60,653 bases of DNA from Gammaproteobacteria bacterium (GTDB lineage Bacteria; Pseudomonadota; Gammaproteobacteria; DSM-16500). The first letter of the stretch is position 1, and each line of letters starts with the position of its first letter. This document shows, piece after piece, positions 47,152 to 56,012 of this stretch. The stretch covers positions 1 through 60,653 of the forward strand of contig JABDBK010000005.1 in assembly GCA_013288655.1 (NCBI GenBank), read 5' to 3'. The notes under the pieces are model-generated. The model was not told the origin of the DNA. It saw nothing but the letters and a program-made list of their open reading frames with translations, and searched no databases. Made by a program: the position numbers and the translations under genes.

Positions 47152-48657
47152 CTACAAGACGATATTTTCAACAATAGATTTTTCGTAAGCAAGCGTAAAT
47201 TCCGACGGTAATAATGGTTTACTAAACAGAGCACCTTCCATCAAATAATAACCCAGAGCTTTTAATACTTCGGCTTGCTTATGTGTCTCCACTCCTGAAG
47301 CCATCACATACAATCCCAAAGTATCGGCAAGCGCCAAAATCATTTTGACAACATCAAAAATTTCTTTACTAATGGTAATATTTTTTATAATAGAATCTGC
47401 AATGTTCAAACAGTCTATCCGAAAACGTTGTAAACGCCATAACACCATATTACCCGTACCAAAATGGCTTATCCCAATTTGCGCACCCAATTCTTTTAAC
47501 ATAAGTAATGTTTTTTCACTAACACCAATTTTTGAAGTGATAGCATTTTCTGAAATTTCAAAAATGACTGAAGCAGGCTCTATACCAAACTCATTCAATA
47601 ATTGTGTTATTTTATAAATAAAATGAGGATTTTCTAATTGTCGCAAGGTTATGGTAATAACTAACATTTGAACATGATAACCGGAGGTCTTCCATGTCTG
47701 AAATTGTTGGCAAGCATGACGAATCACCCATTCACCGATCCGGATAATAGTCCCATTGCTTTCGGCTAATTGCGAAAATTCGCTGAACTCCATCAAACCA
47801 AAATCAAGATGGTTCCAATGCAGTATTGCGCGCATGGCATAGATAGCTTTTTTTTCTATGTGAAGAATCGGTTGATAGTAAATTAAAAAATCCTTATAAA
47901 CCGCGGGATTTTGTAAGCTGGTGCTTAAAATAAACTCCCGCTTACTTTCTAGCTGCATATTATGTCGATAAAATTGATAACTATGATGTCCATATACGGC
48001 AGCCTGATGCAAAGCCGTTTCTGCATTTTTCATTAAAACACGAAGATCTTCGCCATCATACGGATAGATGGAAATACCTATGCTTCCAGCTATAAAAACT
48101 TCCTTATCATTTATCAAGAAAGGCTCTGCTATCGTATTTAACAAGCGTTGTGCGACATATGCTGCGGTTTCAGATTTACTCAGTTGCGGCAAAATTAAAG
48201 CAAAATCATCACCCACAAAACGAGCCGCTGTATCCAATTGACGTATGCAATGTTGTATACGTTTTGCTGTCTCTTTTAAAATTTGCTCTCTTGCTTCTAA
48301 ACCTATGGCACGAATAATCATTTTAAATTCATTGAGATTAAGAAACAGTACAGCAAAAATAAGATTATGCCTTTTGCTCTGCCCCAATATTTGATTTAAT
48401 CTATCTTCAAATATCTGTTGAGTTATCAATCCTGTCACAACATCCGTGGATTGAGCTGATTCCATTTGATTTTTCAGATCCAGCAAAGCGGCCGTTTGCG
48501 TGCGTTCTGCCGCTTGTGTTTTTGTAAGCATAGCTTCAGCAGATAATAATTTTTGTTTCATTAAGATAAAATTTCGAAAATAAAAGAAGAGAAAAGCCGC
48601 AAGTAAAAGGCTAAACAAAATACTGAATATCAAGAATACCCATGGTTGTGATAACAT
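47152..48657 (-). CDS. Membrane-anchored GGDEF/EAL-domain protein inside the tol-pal cluster, degenerate
   Basis: 501 residues: an N-terminal membrane segment (6-27), a coiled coil, a GGDEF-like domain (~70-230) with VGDDF (148-152) in place of GGDEF, and an EAL-like domain (~245-501) with RAI (266-268) in place of EAL and SHFGTG in place of DDFGTG. Catalysis is probably lost on both sides. It is a paralogue of 2638-4077 with the same architecture. It lies between tolA (19 bp away) and tolB, all on one strand, so it is probably made with the Tol-Pal complex. A division- or envelope-linked c-di-GMP sensor is a reasonable guess. Confidence 0.88.
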   Translation of the reverse strand: MLSQPWVFLIFSILFSLLLAAFLFFYFRNFILMKQKLLSAEAMLTKTQAAERTQTAALLDLKNQMESAQSTDVVTGLITQQIFEDRLNQILGQSKRHNLIFAVLFLNLNEFKMIIRAIGLEAREQILKETAKRIQHCIRQLDTAARFVGDDFALILPQLSKSETAAYVAQRLLNTIAEPFLINDKEVFIAGSIGISIYPYDGEDLRVLMKNAETALHQAAVYGHHSYQFYRHNMQLESKREFILSTSLQNPAVYKDFLIYYQPILHIEKKAIYAMRAILHWNHLDFGLMEFSEFSQLAESNGTIIRIGEWVIRHACQQFQTWKTSGYHVQMLVITITLRQLENPHFIYKITQLLNEFGIEPASVIFEISENAITSKIGVSEKTLLMLKELGAQIGISHFGTGNMVLWRLQRFRIDCLNIADSIIKNITISKEIFDVVKMILALADTLGLYVMASGVETHKQAEVLKALGYYLMEGALFSKPLLPSEFTLAYEKSIVENIVL

Positions 48658-48676
48658 TTATTCTCCTTAAGCAACT

Positions 48677-49498
48677 TTACCCCATCCAACTATCACTCGC
48701 CAATAGATTTTCTGGCTTGACCTTTAAAACAAATTGCCTAAATGCTTCAAAAGCATCAAGATCCGTTGGCACAGGCAACGGCGAAGATTTCAACACAGCA
48801 GCTCGTGCAGACCTGTCTAATGCATCATCGCCGCTACTTTTCGTCAGTTGTACATCAAGCACAACGCCGGAAGGTGCAACTCTAATGAGCAATTCCGCGG
48901 AACGTTTTTTATCAACACCTGATGGAACCAACCAATGCTGACTTATGGTTTGTAAAATAAGTGCTTTATATTTATCAACGACACCTTTCATTTGTGATGT
49001 GCGTGCAGTTGCAACATGTTTTTGTTCTTGTACCATTTGATTTTTTAGGGTTTTGGCTTTTAAATCTTTTATTTCTTTCTCAAACTCAGCTTGCAAACTT
49101 TTTTGCTTAATCTTTTTTTGCTGCTTTTCATGCTGTTTTTGCATATCAGCTAACAATTCTTTTTGAATCAAATCTTCTTCTAATTTTTTTTGTTTTTTAT
49201 CAGGAATGGCAATTGCGTCAGGCTTTTTGGGCGGCGCAACTTGAATAGGTTTAACAGGCTCTTTAGGGAGTTCTTTTGGGAGCTTGCCCCGCACTTGTTG
49301 CGGGGGCTCAGGTAATGGTTTTTGAATGATTTTTTTAGATGATGGCGGAACATCAATAATCATTGCATCTATGACTTTATCGGCATTATTCACGACAGGC
49401 ATGGGTGCGCTAAATTCAAAACTCACGACTAATACAGTCAACAGAATAATATGCAACAATATAGAAAACAATACATGTTTTTGATATTGTTGCTGCAT
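48677..49498 (-). CDS. tolA: Cell envelope integrity protein TolA
   Basis: 273 residues. One N-terminal membrane segment (about 8-28), a Pro/Lys-rich stretch and a long Lys/Gln/Glu-rich helix (about 95-165), then the C-terminal TolA/TonB-like domain (ISQHWLVPSG, LLIRVAPSGVVLDVQL). It spans the periplasm and links TolQR to Pal/TolB. The helical arm is shorter than in E. coli. It follows tolR by 6 bp. Confidence 0.94.
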   Translation of the reverse strand: MQQQYQKHVLFSILLHIILLTVLVVSFEFSAPMPVVNNADKVIDAMIIDVPPSSKKIIQKPLPEPPQQVRGKLPKELPKEPVKPIQVAPPKKPDAIAIPDKKQKKLEEDLIQKELLADMQKQHEKQQKKIKQKSLQAEFEKEIKDLKAKTLKNQMVQEQKHVATARTSQMKGVVDKYKALILQTISQHWLVPSGVDKKRSAELLIRVAPSGVVLDVQLTKSSGDDALDRSARAAVLKSSPLPVPTDLDAFEAFRQFVLKVKPENLLASDSWMG

Positions 49499-49504
49499 GT
49501 TTTC

Positions 49505-49963
49505 TTATCCTGCCTTCTTGTTTTCTGAGCCAGGTTGCGTAATCAAACCTACACTTTTAGCGCCTGCTTGTTGCAATAAGACCATTGCGTCTACAATTTT
49601 CCCATAATTAGCATTTTTATCGCCGCGCACTAAGACAGGACGTTGTTCCCCCGCAGCTTTACTTGGAGCCAACTGGGTAGATACCAGATTACTTAACACT
49701 CTTGCCGTGATTGGCTGACTGGGTTTTGCTGATATATTAAGATAATAATTTCCCGTTGCATCAACTGTCACGATCAAAGGTTCTTTTTGATCAGGCGGCA
49801 ATGCCTTGGCTTCTGTTTTAGGTAATTCTATTTTAACACCTTGTGTTAACAAAGGTGTTGTAATCATAAAAATCACCAACAATACGAGCATCACGTCAAT
49901 AAATGGTACAACGTTAATTTCAGCTATGGGACTGCGAGAATTACGTTGATGATAATAAGCCAT
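49505..49963 (-). CDS. tolR: Tol-Pal proton channel protein TolR
   Basis: 152 residues. One membrane segment with the proton-carrying Asp (INVVPFIDVMLVLLVIFMIT), then a periplasmic domain. It forms the TolQR motor that energises TolA. It lies 2 bp after tolQ. Confidence 0.96.
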   Translation of the reverse strand: MAYYHQRNSRSPIAEINVVPFIDVMLVLLVIFMITTPLLTQGVKIELPKTEAKALPPDQKEPLIVTVDATGNYYLNISAKPSQPITARVLSNLVSTQLAPSKAAGEQRPVLVRGDKNANYGKIVDAMVLLQQAGAKSVGLITQPGSENKKAG

Positions 49964-49965
49964 AA

Positions 49966-50676
49966 TTACCTCGTAAGCTCTGCGTGGGCCTGGTTATATA
50001 AGTGGGCTTGGGTTTGTCGCATTAAAATATTTGAAAACTCATCTTGAAATGAATCAAAGCGATTGAGTAATCGACCAATTTCCGTGGCATATCGGTTGTA
50101 TGCGACAACTGCAGGTATAGCTGCAAATAAACCCATCGCTGTTGCAATCAAGGCTTCTGCAATACCTGGCGCAACCATGGAAATCGTTGCCTGCTGTACA
50201 TTTGCGAGAGCCCGAAAAGACAACATAATTCCCCACACCGTACCGAATAGCCCTATATAAGGACTGGTCGATCCTACCGTTGCAAGCATAGGCAAATGGT
50301 TTTCGAGTTTATCTTGTTCACGCATTTGTGCCACACGCATCGCACGCTTGGCACTTTCCATCATGGCTTCTGCCGACATGCCTATTTGTTTTTGCAAACG
50401 TATAAATTCTTTGAAGCCCGCCTGGAAGATTGCATCCAAACCGCGTGTTTCAGCTGGGTTTCGGCTGCTCGCCTCATACAACTCCGCTAAATCACCGCCC
50501 GCCCAAAATTTATTTTCAAATTTAAACGTAGCATTACGAACGTCTTTTAAATAAAACCAGCGCTGTAAAATATATGTCCAAGAAATGATCGATGCGCCAA
50601 TTAAAAGCATTAAAACGAGCTTAACGACCAAGCCCGCATTCATAAAATAAGCCCATAAAGAGGAATCTATACTCAC
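49966..50676 (-). CDS. tolQ: Tol-Pal proton channel protein TolQ
   Basis: 236 residues with three membrane segments of the MotA/TolQ/ExbB type; the conserved [19 protein letters not shown] and [20 protein letters not shown] stretches are present. The best start is GTG at 50676 with GGGAG 7 nt upstream; a TTG 13 codons earlier has no such site. The thioesterase gene ybgC, often found before tolQ, is absent; ruvB lies directly upstream. Confidence 0.95.
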   Translation of the reverse strand: MSIDSSLWAYFMNAGLVVKLVLMLLIGASIISWTYILQRWFYLKDVRNATFKFENKFWAGGDLAELYEASSRNPAETRGLDAIFQAGFKEFIRLQKQIGMSAEAMMESAKRAMRVAQMREQDKLENHLPMLATVGSTSPYIGLFGTVWGIMLSFRALANVQQATISMVAPGIAEALIATAMGLFAAIPAVVAYNRYATEIGRLLNRFDSFQDEFSNILMRQTQAHLYNQAHAELTR

Positions 50677-50744
50677 GTTTGTTCTCCCAGAAAAATTTTG
50701 TAATGATTTTACCAAGAATTTGCAGGGTGCGCAAAGCGCCGCCT

Positions 50745-51770
50745 TTAAATCACAAGCTCATGCTGAAAGTCCAATTTATCCGGCACTTCCAAGCCAAAAT
50801 GCAAATAAGCATGCTTTGTCGCCATACGTCCACGCGGAGTTCGCATCACAAAACCCTGCTGAATCAAAAAAGGTTCAATCACATCTTCAATCGTTCCACG
50901 TTCTTCACTGATAGATGCTGCTAAACTATCCACCCCCACCGGGCCACCGTCAAATTTATCAATAAGCGCTAATAATAATTTTCTATCCATCATGTCAAGC
51001 CCATGATTGTCTACATCAAGTAAATCTAGCGCTTTTTGTACCGCATCAAGTGTCACTTTACCGTTAAACTTGACTTCAGCATAATCTCGCACGCGTCTTA
51101 GCAAACGATTTGCAATACGCGGTGTACCCCTGGAACGTTTCGCCACTTCTTTTGCGGCTGCATCATCCATCTGAATTTGCAAAATCGATGCGGATCGTTT
51201 CACAATCGTTGTCAAATCAACCAGATCGTAAAATTCTAAGCGTTGCACAATACCAAAACGATCACGCAATGGTGAGGTTAATAACCCCGCTCGCGTCGTT
51301 GCACCAATCAAAGTAAAAGGCGGTAAATTTAATTTTATAGATCTCGCAGCAGGTCCTTCACCTATCATGATATCGAGTTGATAATCTTCCATGGCTGGAT
51401 ATAACACTTCTTCGACCACAGGACTTAATCGATGGATTTCATCGATAAATAAGACTTCATGGGCTTGTAAATTGGTTAATAATGCAGCAACATCGCCAGC
51501 ACGTTCTAATACAGGCCCCGAAGTTTGACGTATGCCTACCCCTAACTCATTTGCAATAATATTGGCAAGTGTAGTCTTACCCAATCCGGGTGGCCCAAAT
51601 ATCAATACATGATCTAACGCCTCTTTGCGCGATTTTGTGGCTTGAATAAAAATACCCATTTGTTCACGGACGGATGCTTGACCGATGTAATCCGCCAATT
51701 TTTTAGGTCTTATGGCACGATCGATGATTTCGGTTTCGTGTTCCGCTTCTGCTGAAATAATTCTATCCAT
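50745..51770 (-). CDS. ruvB: Holliday junction branch migration helicase RuvB
   Basis: 341 residues. Walker [13 protein letters not shown], Walker [10 protein letters not shown], sensor region [18 protein letters not shown] and the C-terminal winged helix with TPRGR. GGGG precedes the ATG closely. Normally downstream of ruvA, it is here separated from it by 4.2 kb and has its own promoter in the 33-bp palindrome. Confidence 0.97.
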   Translation of the reverse strand: MDRIISAEAEHETEIIDRAIRPKKLADYIGQASVREQMGIFIQATKSRKEALDHVLIFGPPGLGKTTLANIIANELGVGIRQTSGPVLERAGDVAALLTNLQAHEVLFIDEIHRLSPVVEEVLYPAMEDYQLDIMIGEGPAARSIKLNLPPFTLIGATTRAGLLTSPLRDRFGIVQRLEFYDLVDLTTIVKRSASILQIQMDDAAAKEVAKRSRGTPRIANRLLRRVRDYAEVKFNGKVTLDAVQKALDLLDVDNHGLDMMDRKLLLALIDKFDGGPVGVDSLAASISEERGTIEDVIEPFLIQQGFVMRTPRGRMATKHAYLHFGLEVPDKLDFQHELVI

Positions 51771-51790
51771 ATTTTCCCCATATTTTCATT

Positions 51791-51853
51791 AAGATACGTT
51801 AGTTCTTGCAAATTGTCAATCGAATTGACAATTTGCAAAGTTCACCCTATCAT
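51791..51853. promoter_or_regulatory. 33-bp perfect palindrome carrying divergent promoters (ruvB / ATPase copy C)
   Basis: Arms of 15 bp (TTGCAAATTGTCAAT at 51806-51820 and its exact complement at 51824-51838) flank CGA. Each arm contains TTGACA. Plus strand: TTGACA (51825-51830), 17 nt, TATCAT (51848-51853), toward the ATPase gene. Minus strand: TTGACA (51819-51814), 17 nt, TATCTT (51796-51791), toward ruvB. One protein bound to the palindrome would block both -35 boxes. Confidence 0.8.
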
Positions 51854-51881
51854 CAGATTAATAAACCTAGCGAGCCATATT

Positions 51882-53045
51882 ATGCTTAAAAGAGAAGCAG
51901 CTTCTGTATTATTAGATAAATCAAAACATTATCCCATCGTTGCTATCACGGGTCCACGGCAATCAGGGAAGTCTACGCTCGCTAAAACATTATTCTCACA
52001 CAAACCGTATTGCAGCCTGGAAGATCTTGATCAACGTCAATTTGCAAATAATGACCCTCGAGGGTTCTTAGCCCAATTTCCTAAAGGCGCGATTCTTGAT
52101 GAAGTGCAACATTGTCCTGAATTATTTTCCTATTTACAATCCTTAGTTGATGCACAATCCGAACAAGGTTTATTTGTTTTGACAGGCTCACAACAATTTG
52201 GACTTTTAGCGAATATTACCCAATCATTAGCCGGACGAGTTGGCTTTATTCAACTCTTACCTTTTACTTTACATGAGCTACAAATAGCAAAACGCGCGCC
52301 AACCTCCATTGAAACATTACTTTTTACCGGCCTTTATCCTCCTATTTATGACAGACATATCCCCTCTACAATGTGGTACAGCGATTACATTATGACTTAT
52401 ATTGAACGCGATGTACGACAACTCATCAATGTACAAGACTTAGGCTCATTTCGTCGATTTTTACAAATGTGCGCTGCACGTACAGGACAACTGCTGAATC
52501 TTTCCAGCCTAGCAAATGATTGCGGCATTACGCATAACACTGCGAAAGCCTGGATATCTGTACTTGAAACAAGTTATATCTTGTTTTTACTACGACCTCA
52601 TCATCAGAATTTTAATAAACGCATGATCAAATCACCCAAATTATATTTTTATGATACTGGACTTGTCTGTACTTTACTTGGATTACAAAACAGTGAGCAA
52701 TTAACTATCCACCCGTTACGTGGCGCTTTATTTGAGACATGGGTAGTCAGCGAGCTTATAAAAAACCGCTTTAATGCTGGATTATTATCTAATTTATATT
52801 TTTGGCGTGACAGTCAAGGACATGAGGTTGATATACTCATGGATAATGGAAATCAACTCATCCCCATTGAAGTCAAAGCCGGACAAACTATCACGCCAGA
52901 TTATTTTTTAGGATTACAATATTGGCAGGCATTGAGTAAGCAAACACAAGAAGCATGGTTAATTTATGCAGGAACACAAAATCAAAAACGCGATCATGCT
53001 CATATCATATCCTGGGATAATATCTATCGCCTAAAAACCTCATGA
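51882..53045 (+). CDS. AAA_14/DUF4143 ATPase with PD-(D/E)XK-like C-terminus (copy C)
   Basis: 387 residues from MLKREAASVLLDKSK; 23 open codons upstream run through the palindrome and are unlikely to be translated. Walker A is GPRQSGKS (24-31), Walker B is ILDEVQ (71-76), the middle signature is ERDVRQLINVQDL, and the C-terminal HEVDILMDNGN...PIEVKAG (~315-333) is the D...E-x-K pattern. Close paralogue of copy B (34932-36098). It is the first gene of the block inserted between ruvB and ruvA and is divergent from ruvB. Confidence 0.88.
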   Translation: MLKREAASVLLDKSKHYPIVAITGPRQSGKSTLAKTLFSHKPYCSLEDLDQRQFANNDPRGFLAQFPKGAILDEVQHCPELFSYLQSLVDAQSEQGLFVLTGSQQFGLLANITQSLAGRVGFIQLLPFTLHELQIAKRAPTSIETLLFTGLYPPIYDRHIPSTMWYSDYIMTYIERDVRQLINVQDLGSFRRFLQMCAARTGQLLNLSSLANDCGITHNTAKAWISVLETSYILFLLRPHHQNFNKRMIKSPKLYFYDTGLVCTLLGLQNSEQLTIHPLRGALFETWVVSELIKNRFNAGLLSNLYFWRDSQGHEVDILMDNGNQLIPIEVKAGQTITPDYFLGLQYWQALSKQTQEAWLIYAGTQNQKRDHAHIISWDNIYRLKTS

Positions 53046-53082
53046 CACACACGGCTGAAGACCCAGATTCAAAATCTTTCCC

Positions 53083-54021
53083 TCAGAGGGATAGAGAGGA
53101 TTTCAATAATGCTCGCGTAGGATCTGGAACGCCTGCATATTCGCATACAATTTGCGTGAGTCTTTGATTTTTAAACAATCCATGCGCACCCAAACCCTTT
53201 CCTAAATCTAAAATTACCTCACGACGCAACTGAAATTCGTTGAGTAACGATTGAAACTGTTTCAACATCGCCTCTAAAGGTAGGTTTACATCAATTTTAT
53301 ATTCCTCACATGTTTTTTTTATGTCCTCTCGATATTTCTCTGGATCAAAAGCATCGTTAGGCCGGCACAACTCAGAACAAGCCAGACAGAGGGTTAAGGA
53401 ACCAGCACAACCTATGAGGATTAAGAGAAAACCATAGTGAAGGAACATACCAGGACCATTGGCAATATCGTAAAACGTTTTATAGCAAAAAATATCTTTT
53501 ATATTCGGACCCACCAGAAAAATGCTTTGGCCAGTCTCTTGAGTCACCCAGCGGTATTCTTCAAAGTCACTGCTAACTAACCCTGAAAAACCCCAATGCC
53601 GTATAAATTCATAGTAAGGATTGTATTGATTCATACAAGTGATGCCACTCATCGAATTTGTCATAGCAAAAATGTCAAGATTAGTATAAAAGGTATTTTT
53701 GCTATACACATAATGCCCAAGTGAACCAGCAGCGGCACCTACTCCAATGACGAAGAATGCACAAACAGTCAAGTTATTACGACAGGTTCTATTTTTTTCA
53801 CTGTCTGTAATGCCCTGTAAATAACTCACTGCTGACATAAGTTTTTGTTCTTGGGTTATCTCAACTACCATCCAGCTGGCATCAGTTTCCTTTTCTTCCA
53901 TACAACTATCAGTAATAACGTCATCTTGTTCTATGACAGGGATAACAGATAATAATGGTGTTGTATCATTCATTGCGTGACGTTTACGTCCGCAACGCAA
54001 TAAACTTCTCAAAAAAGCCAT
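53083..54021 (-). CDS. Hypothetical two-pass membrane protein, candidate effector
   Basis: 312 residues. Hydrophobic segments lie at 84-104 and 193-214, separated by a ~90-residue Cys-containing loop. The N-terminal cytoplasmic-type region contains DTTPLL (19-24), which fits the [DE]xxxL[LI] pattern used by eukaryotic cells to sort membrane proteins to lysosomes. The C-terminal ~95 residues are helical and charged. GAGGAGG gives a strong start. There is no cleavable signal. The family is not recognised; the effector idea is inference. Confidence 0.6.
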   Translation of the reverse strand: MAFLRSLLRCGRKRHAMNDTTPLLSVIPVIEQDDVITDSCMEEKETDASWMVVEITQEQKLMSAVSYLQGITDSEKNRTCRNNLTVCAFFVIGVGAAAGSLGHYVYSKNTFYTNLDIFAMTNSMSGITCMNQYNPYYEFIRHWGFSGLVSSDFEEYRWVTQETGQSIFLVGPNIKDIFCYKTFYDIANGPGMFLHYGFLLILIGCAGSLTLCLACSELCRPNDAFDPEKYREDIKKTCEEYKIDVNLPLEAMLKQFQSLLNEFQLRREVILDLGKGLGAHGLFKNQRLTQIVCEYAGVPDPTRALLKSSLSL

Positions 54022-54245
54022 AGCAACCTCCTCAAATTGGTTGATTTTATATTTTTGTCCAAATCAGAGCGGATTATATCTTGAGAATGAACTAAAAATA
54101 ACCGTTAAAATACGGTAGTGATAAATTAATTATTTCATTTTTGGTTGAACAATGATCACCTTTTTGAATAATGATAGCTGCGCGGTACCGGCTATATTAA
54201 AATAATTCAATATGGATGAATTCATACACATGGAGAAAGATCATC

Positions 54246-54767
54246 ATGCGAAAGAAACTGGCACTGCTAAGCCTTCTATTATTTTCTCTGGGTTTATTGA
54301 GCGGTTATTTGTATCTTACGGAAAAAGTTATTGATGGCGATGTAAAAATAGCTGAAGGAAAAAAACAAATTGAGGAAGGTAAGCAATTACTAGCCGATGG
54401 AAAAGAGAGACTTGCAAGTGGTAAAAGACGCTTATCTCGAGCCAGAAGAACAAATGGAGTTGTCAATAGCTTCTTTCAATCGATTCCGCTTATAAGCATT
54501 GCAAAAAAGCTACCCGTAAGCGGAGATGTTCTTAATATCGCAAACAAAAAAATTGCTGAAGGAAGTCAAAAAATTGCCGCGGGAGAAAATAAAATTAAAT
54601 CGGGTGAAAAACAACTTGCCGAAGGTAAATTAGAATTGGAACGCGGACAAAAACGATTATATCAAGTTAATATCATACGCATTATTTGCGGAATCGGTGC
54701 ATTGATATTTAGTATTGTTTTTCTTGTATTATTGTTTTATTGGAGACGATCACTGCTAAAGAGGTGA
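54246..54767 (+). CDS. Membrane-anchored glycine-heptad coiled-coil protein
   Basis: 173 residues. Membrane segments at 5-22 and ~143-167 bracket two blocks with a glycine every seventh residue: Gly31, 38, 45, 52, 59 and Gly106, 113, 120, 127, 134, each unit like EGKQLLA or SGEKQLA. The blocks are joined by a short hydrophobic linker (~72-98), so the protein may fold as an antiparallel hairpin. Similar heptads occur in YhgE/Pip-type proteins. The start at 54246 has GGAG upstream. Function unknown. Confidence 0.65.
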   Translation: MRKKLALLSLLLFSLGLLSGYLYLTEKVIDGDVKIAEGKKQIEEGKQLLADGKERLASGKRRLSRARRTNGVVNSFFQSIPLISIAKKLPVSGDVLNIANKKIAEGSQKIAAGENKIKSGEKQLAEGKLELERGQKRLYQVNIIRIICGIGALIFSIVFLVLLFYWRRSLLKR

Positions 54768-54809
54768 AAATCGTTGTTTTATAGAATATTAAAGCTCCCC
54801 GTGTGTCGT

Positions 54810-54893
54810 CATCTTGTACCATTGCATTTCGTGAATCTGAAGCTTTAGCGATAGGTACAGATGCCTGATCTTACCAATGTGCAATTTTATCAC
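54810..54893 (-). pseudogene. Decayed 84-bp duplicate of part of ruvA
   Basis: Aligns without gaps to ruvA 56141-56224, 78 of 84 bases identical. All six differences are transitions; two are at wobble positions and four change the residue, one turning a Gln codon into TAA. It lies in the ruvA sense (minus strand), alone in a 260-bp gap, with abrupt ends. It is a non-functional remnant of a duplication linked to the insertion between ruvB and ruvA. Confidence 0.9.
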
Positions 54894-55027
54894 TCCTTAC
54901 AAAAAAAATAATTCTATTTATTTTTCAATATCTTAATTTGTTGGCAACTCTGGTTCTGTGATTTTAGGTATATACTGAATTAAAGCGTAAATATTATACA
55001 AAACGAAATTCGTTTAGGAGGTAAAAT

Positions 55028-55996
55028 ATGCTGCGCAAAGAGGATAAATACAACTCTGAAAACATTAAAACAGTTGCGGATCTTTCAGTTGTTTATAAGA
55101 ACCTTGATACAGAGTCGTTAAAGTTATGGTTTGTGCTAGAATTAAAAAAAGAAGAACTCAAAAAAAATTCAGAGAAAACAGATGAGAAACTTGCAAGGGA
55201 TCCGCGTTCTGATAAAAGTAGCTGGGTTCTTGATCCAACCAAAAAAAAAGATATTCGAGAACCAGGATCGACTGCAAATTTAGAAGCCATGAAACAAGAA
55301 TGGGATAATGCAATGAAGACTTTCGAATCGCTAGACAAAAGTATAAAAGAGATAATAGAGCAAAACGGGCGATTAAACGATCTTCTCCTAGAAACCGCAA
55401 GATTGGCTGACTTAAAAACAACAGATACACCACTATCAAGTCTTATCGTTGAAGTTAACAAATCGGAAAATGCCATAGAAGAATTCAAGAAAACATACGT
55501 AGCTGCATGGGGTAATACAGACTTAGAAGAAAAGCTCAAAATTTCATCCCCGATAATAACGCGTAAAATAAAAAAAGAAGAGGCTAAAAAGGAACAAGCA
55601 GATCAGAAAGAACGAGAAAAATTATTTGCTGAAGCATTTTATATACATGAAAAATCCAGATTTGCACGAACTGACAGCCAAATTAACTTTCAGGAGGCAG
55701 AGTCTGTCTTAATACATGGTTTTGCAGAGAAAATCGCTAAATATGTTGGTTCAACTGGACTTTTTGGTCAACACAGGACGCACATAAGTGAGGGAATAAA
55801 AATAAATAATTTCTTACTGGAGAATGATCCAAGAACAATTACCCAAGAGTTAATAAATTTTATAAAGCAAAATACTCCTGAAAAAGGAATGCTTAATGGC
55901 ATAATTACTCAATTTATGAAGGAGGCCGAGGAAAAAGGCTATCTGCGTGCCCGTGGCCTTACTCAGGAAGATATGCGACATCGAGGACCAGGTTGA
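55028..55996 (+). CDS. Hypothetical coiled-coil protein, candidate effector
   Basis: 322 residues, soluble, very rich in Lys and Glu. Coiled coil is likely at about 35-60, 85-150 and 175-200. The C-terminal third (SVLIHGFAEKIAKYVGSTGLFGQHR...PEKGMLNGIITQFMKEAEEKG) looks globular. AGGAGGTAAAAT before the ATG is an excellent ribosome-binding site. It ends 16 bp before the convergent ruvA. No family recognised. Its composition and position in the inserted block fit a type IV effector, as inference. Confidence 0.65.
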   Translation: MLRKEDKYNSENIKTVADLSVVYKNLDTESLKLWFVLELKKEELKKNSEKTDEKLARDPRSDKSSWVLDPTKKKDIREPGSTANLEAMKQEWDNAMKTFESLDKSIKEIIEQNGRLNDLLLETARLADLKTTDTPLSSLIVEVNKSENAIEEFKKTYVAAWGNTDLEEKLKISSPIITRKIKKEEAKKEQADQKEREKLFAEAFYIHEKSRFARTDSQINFQEAESVLIHGFAEKIAKYVGSTGLFGQHRTHISEGIKINNFLLENDPRTITQELINFIKQNTPEKGMLNGIITQFMKEAEEKGYLRARGLTQEDMRHRGPG

Positions 55997-56012
55997 ATTA
56001 GGCTATGATGTT

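Noticed and set aside
54810-54893. A REP-like or mobile repeat element
   Set aside because: It has no terminal inverted repeats, occurs only once outside ruvA in this window, and its differences from ruvA include an in-frame stop; a decayed gene fragment explains it better.
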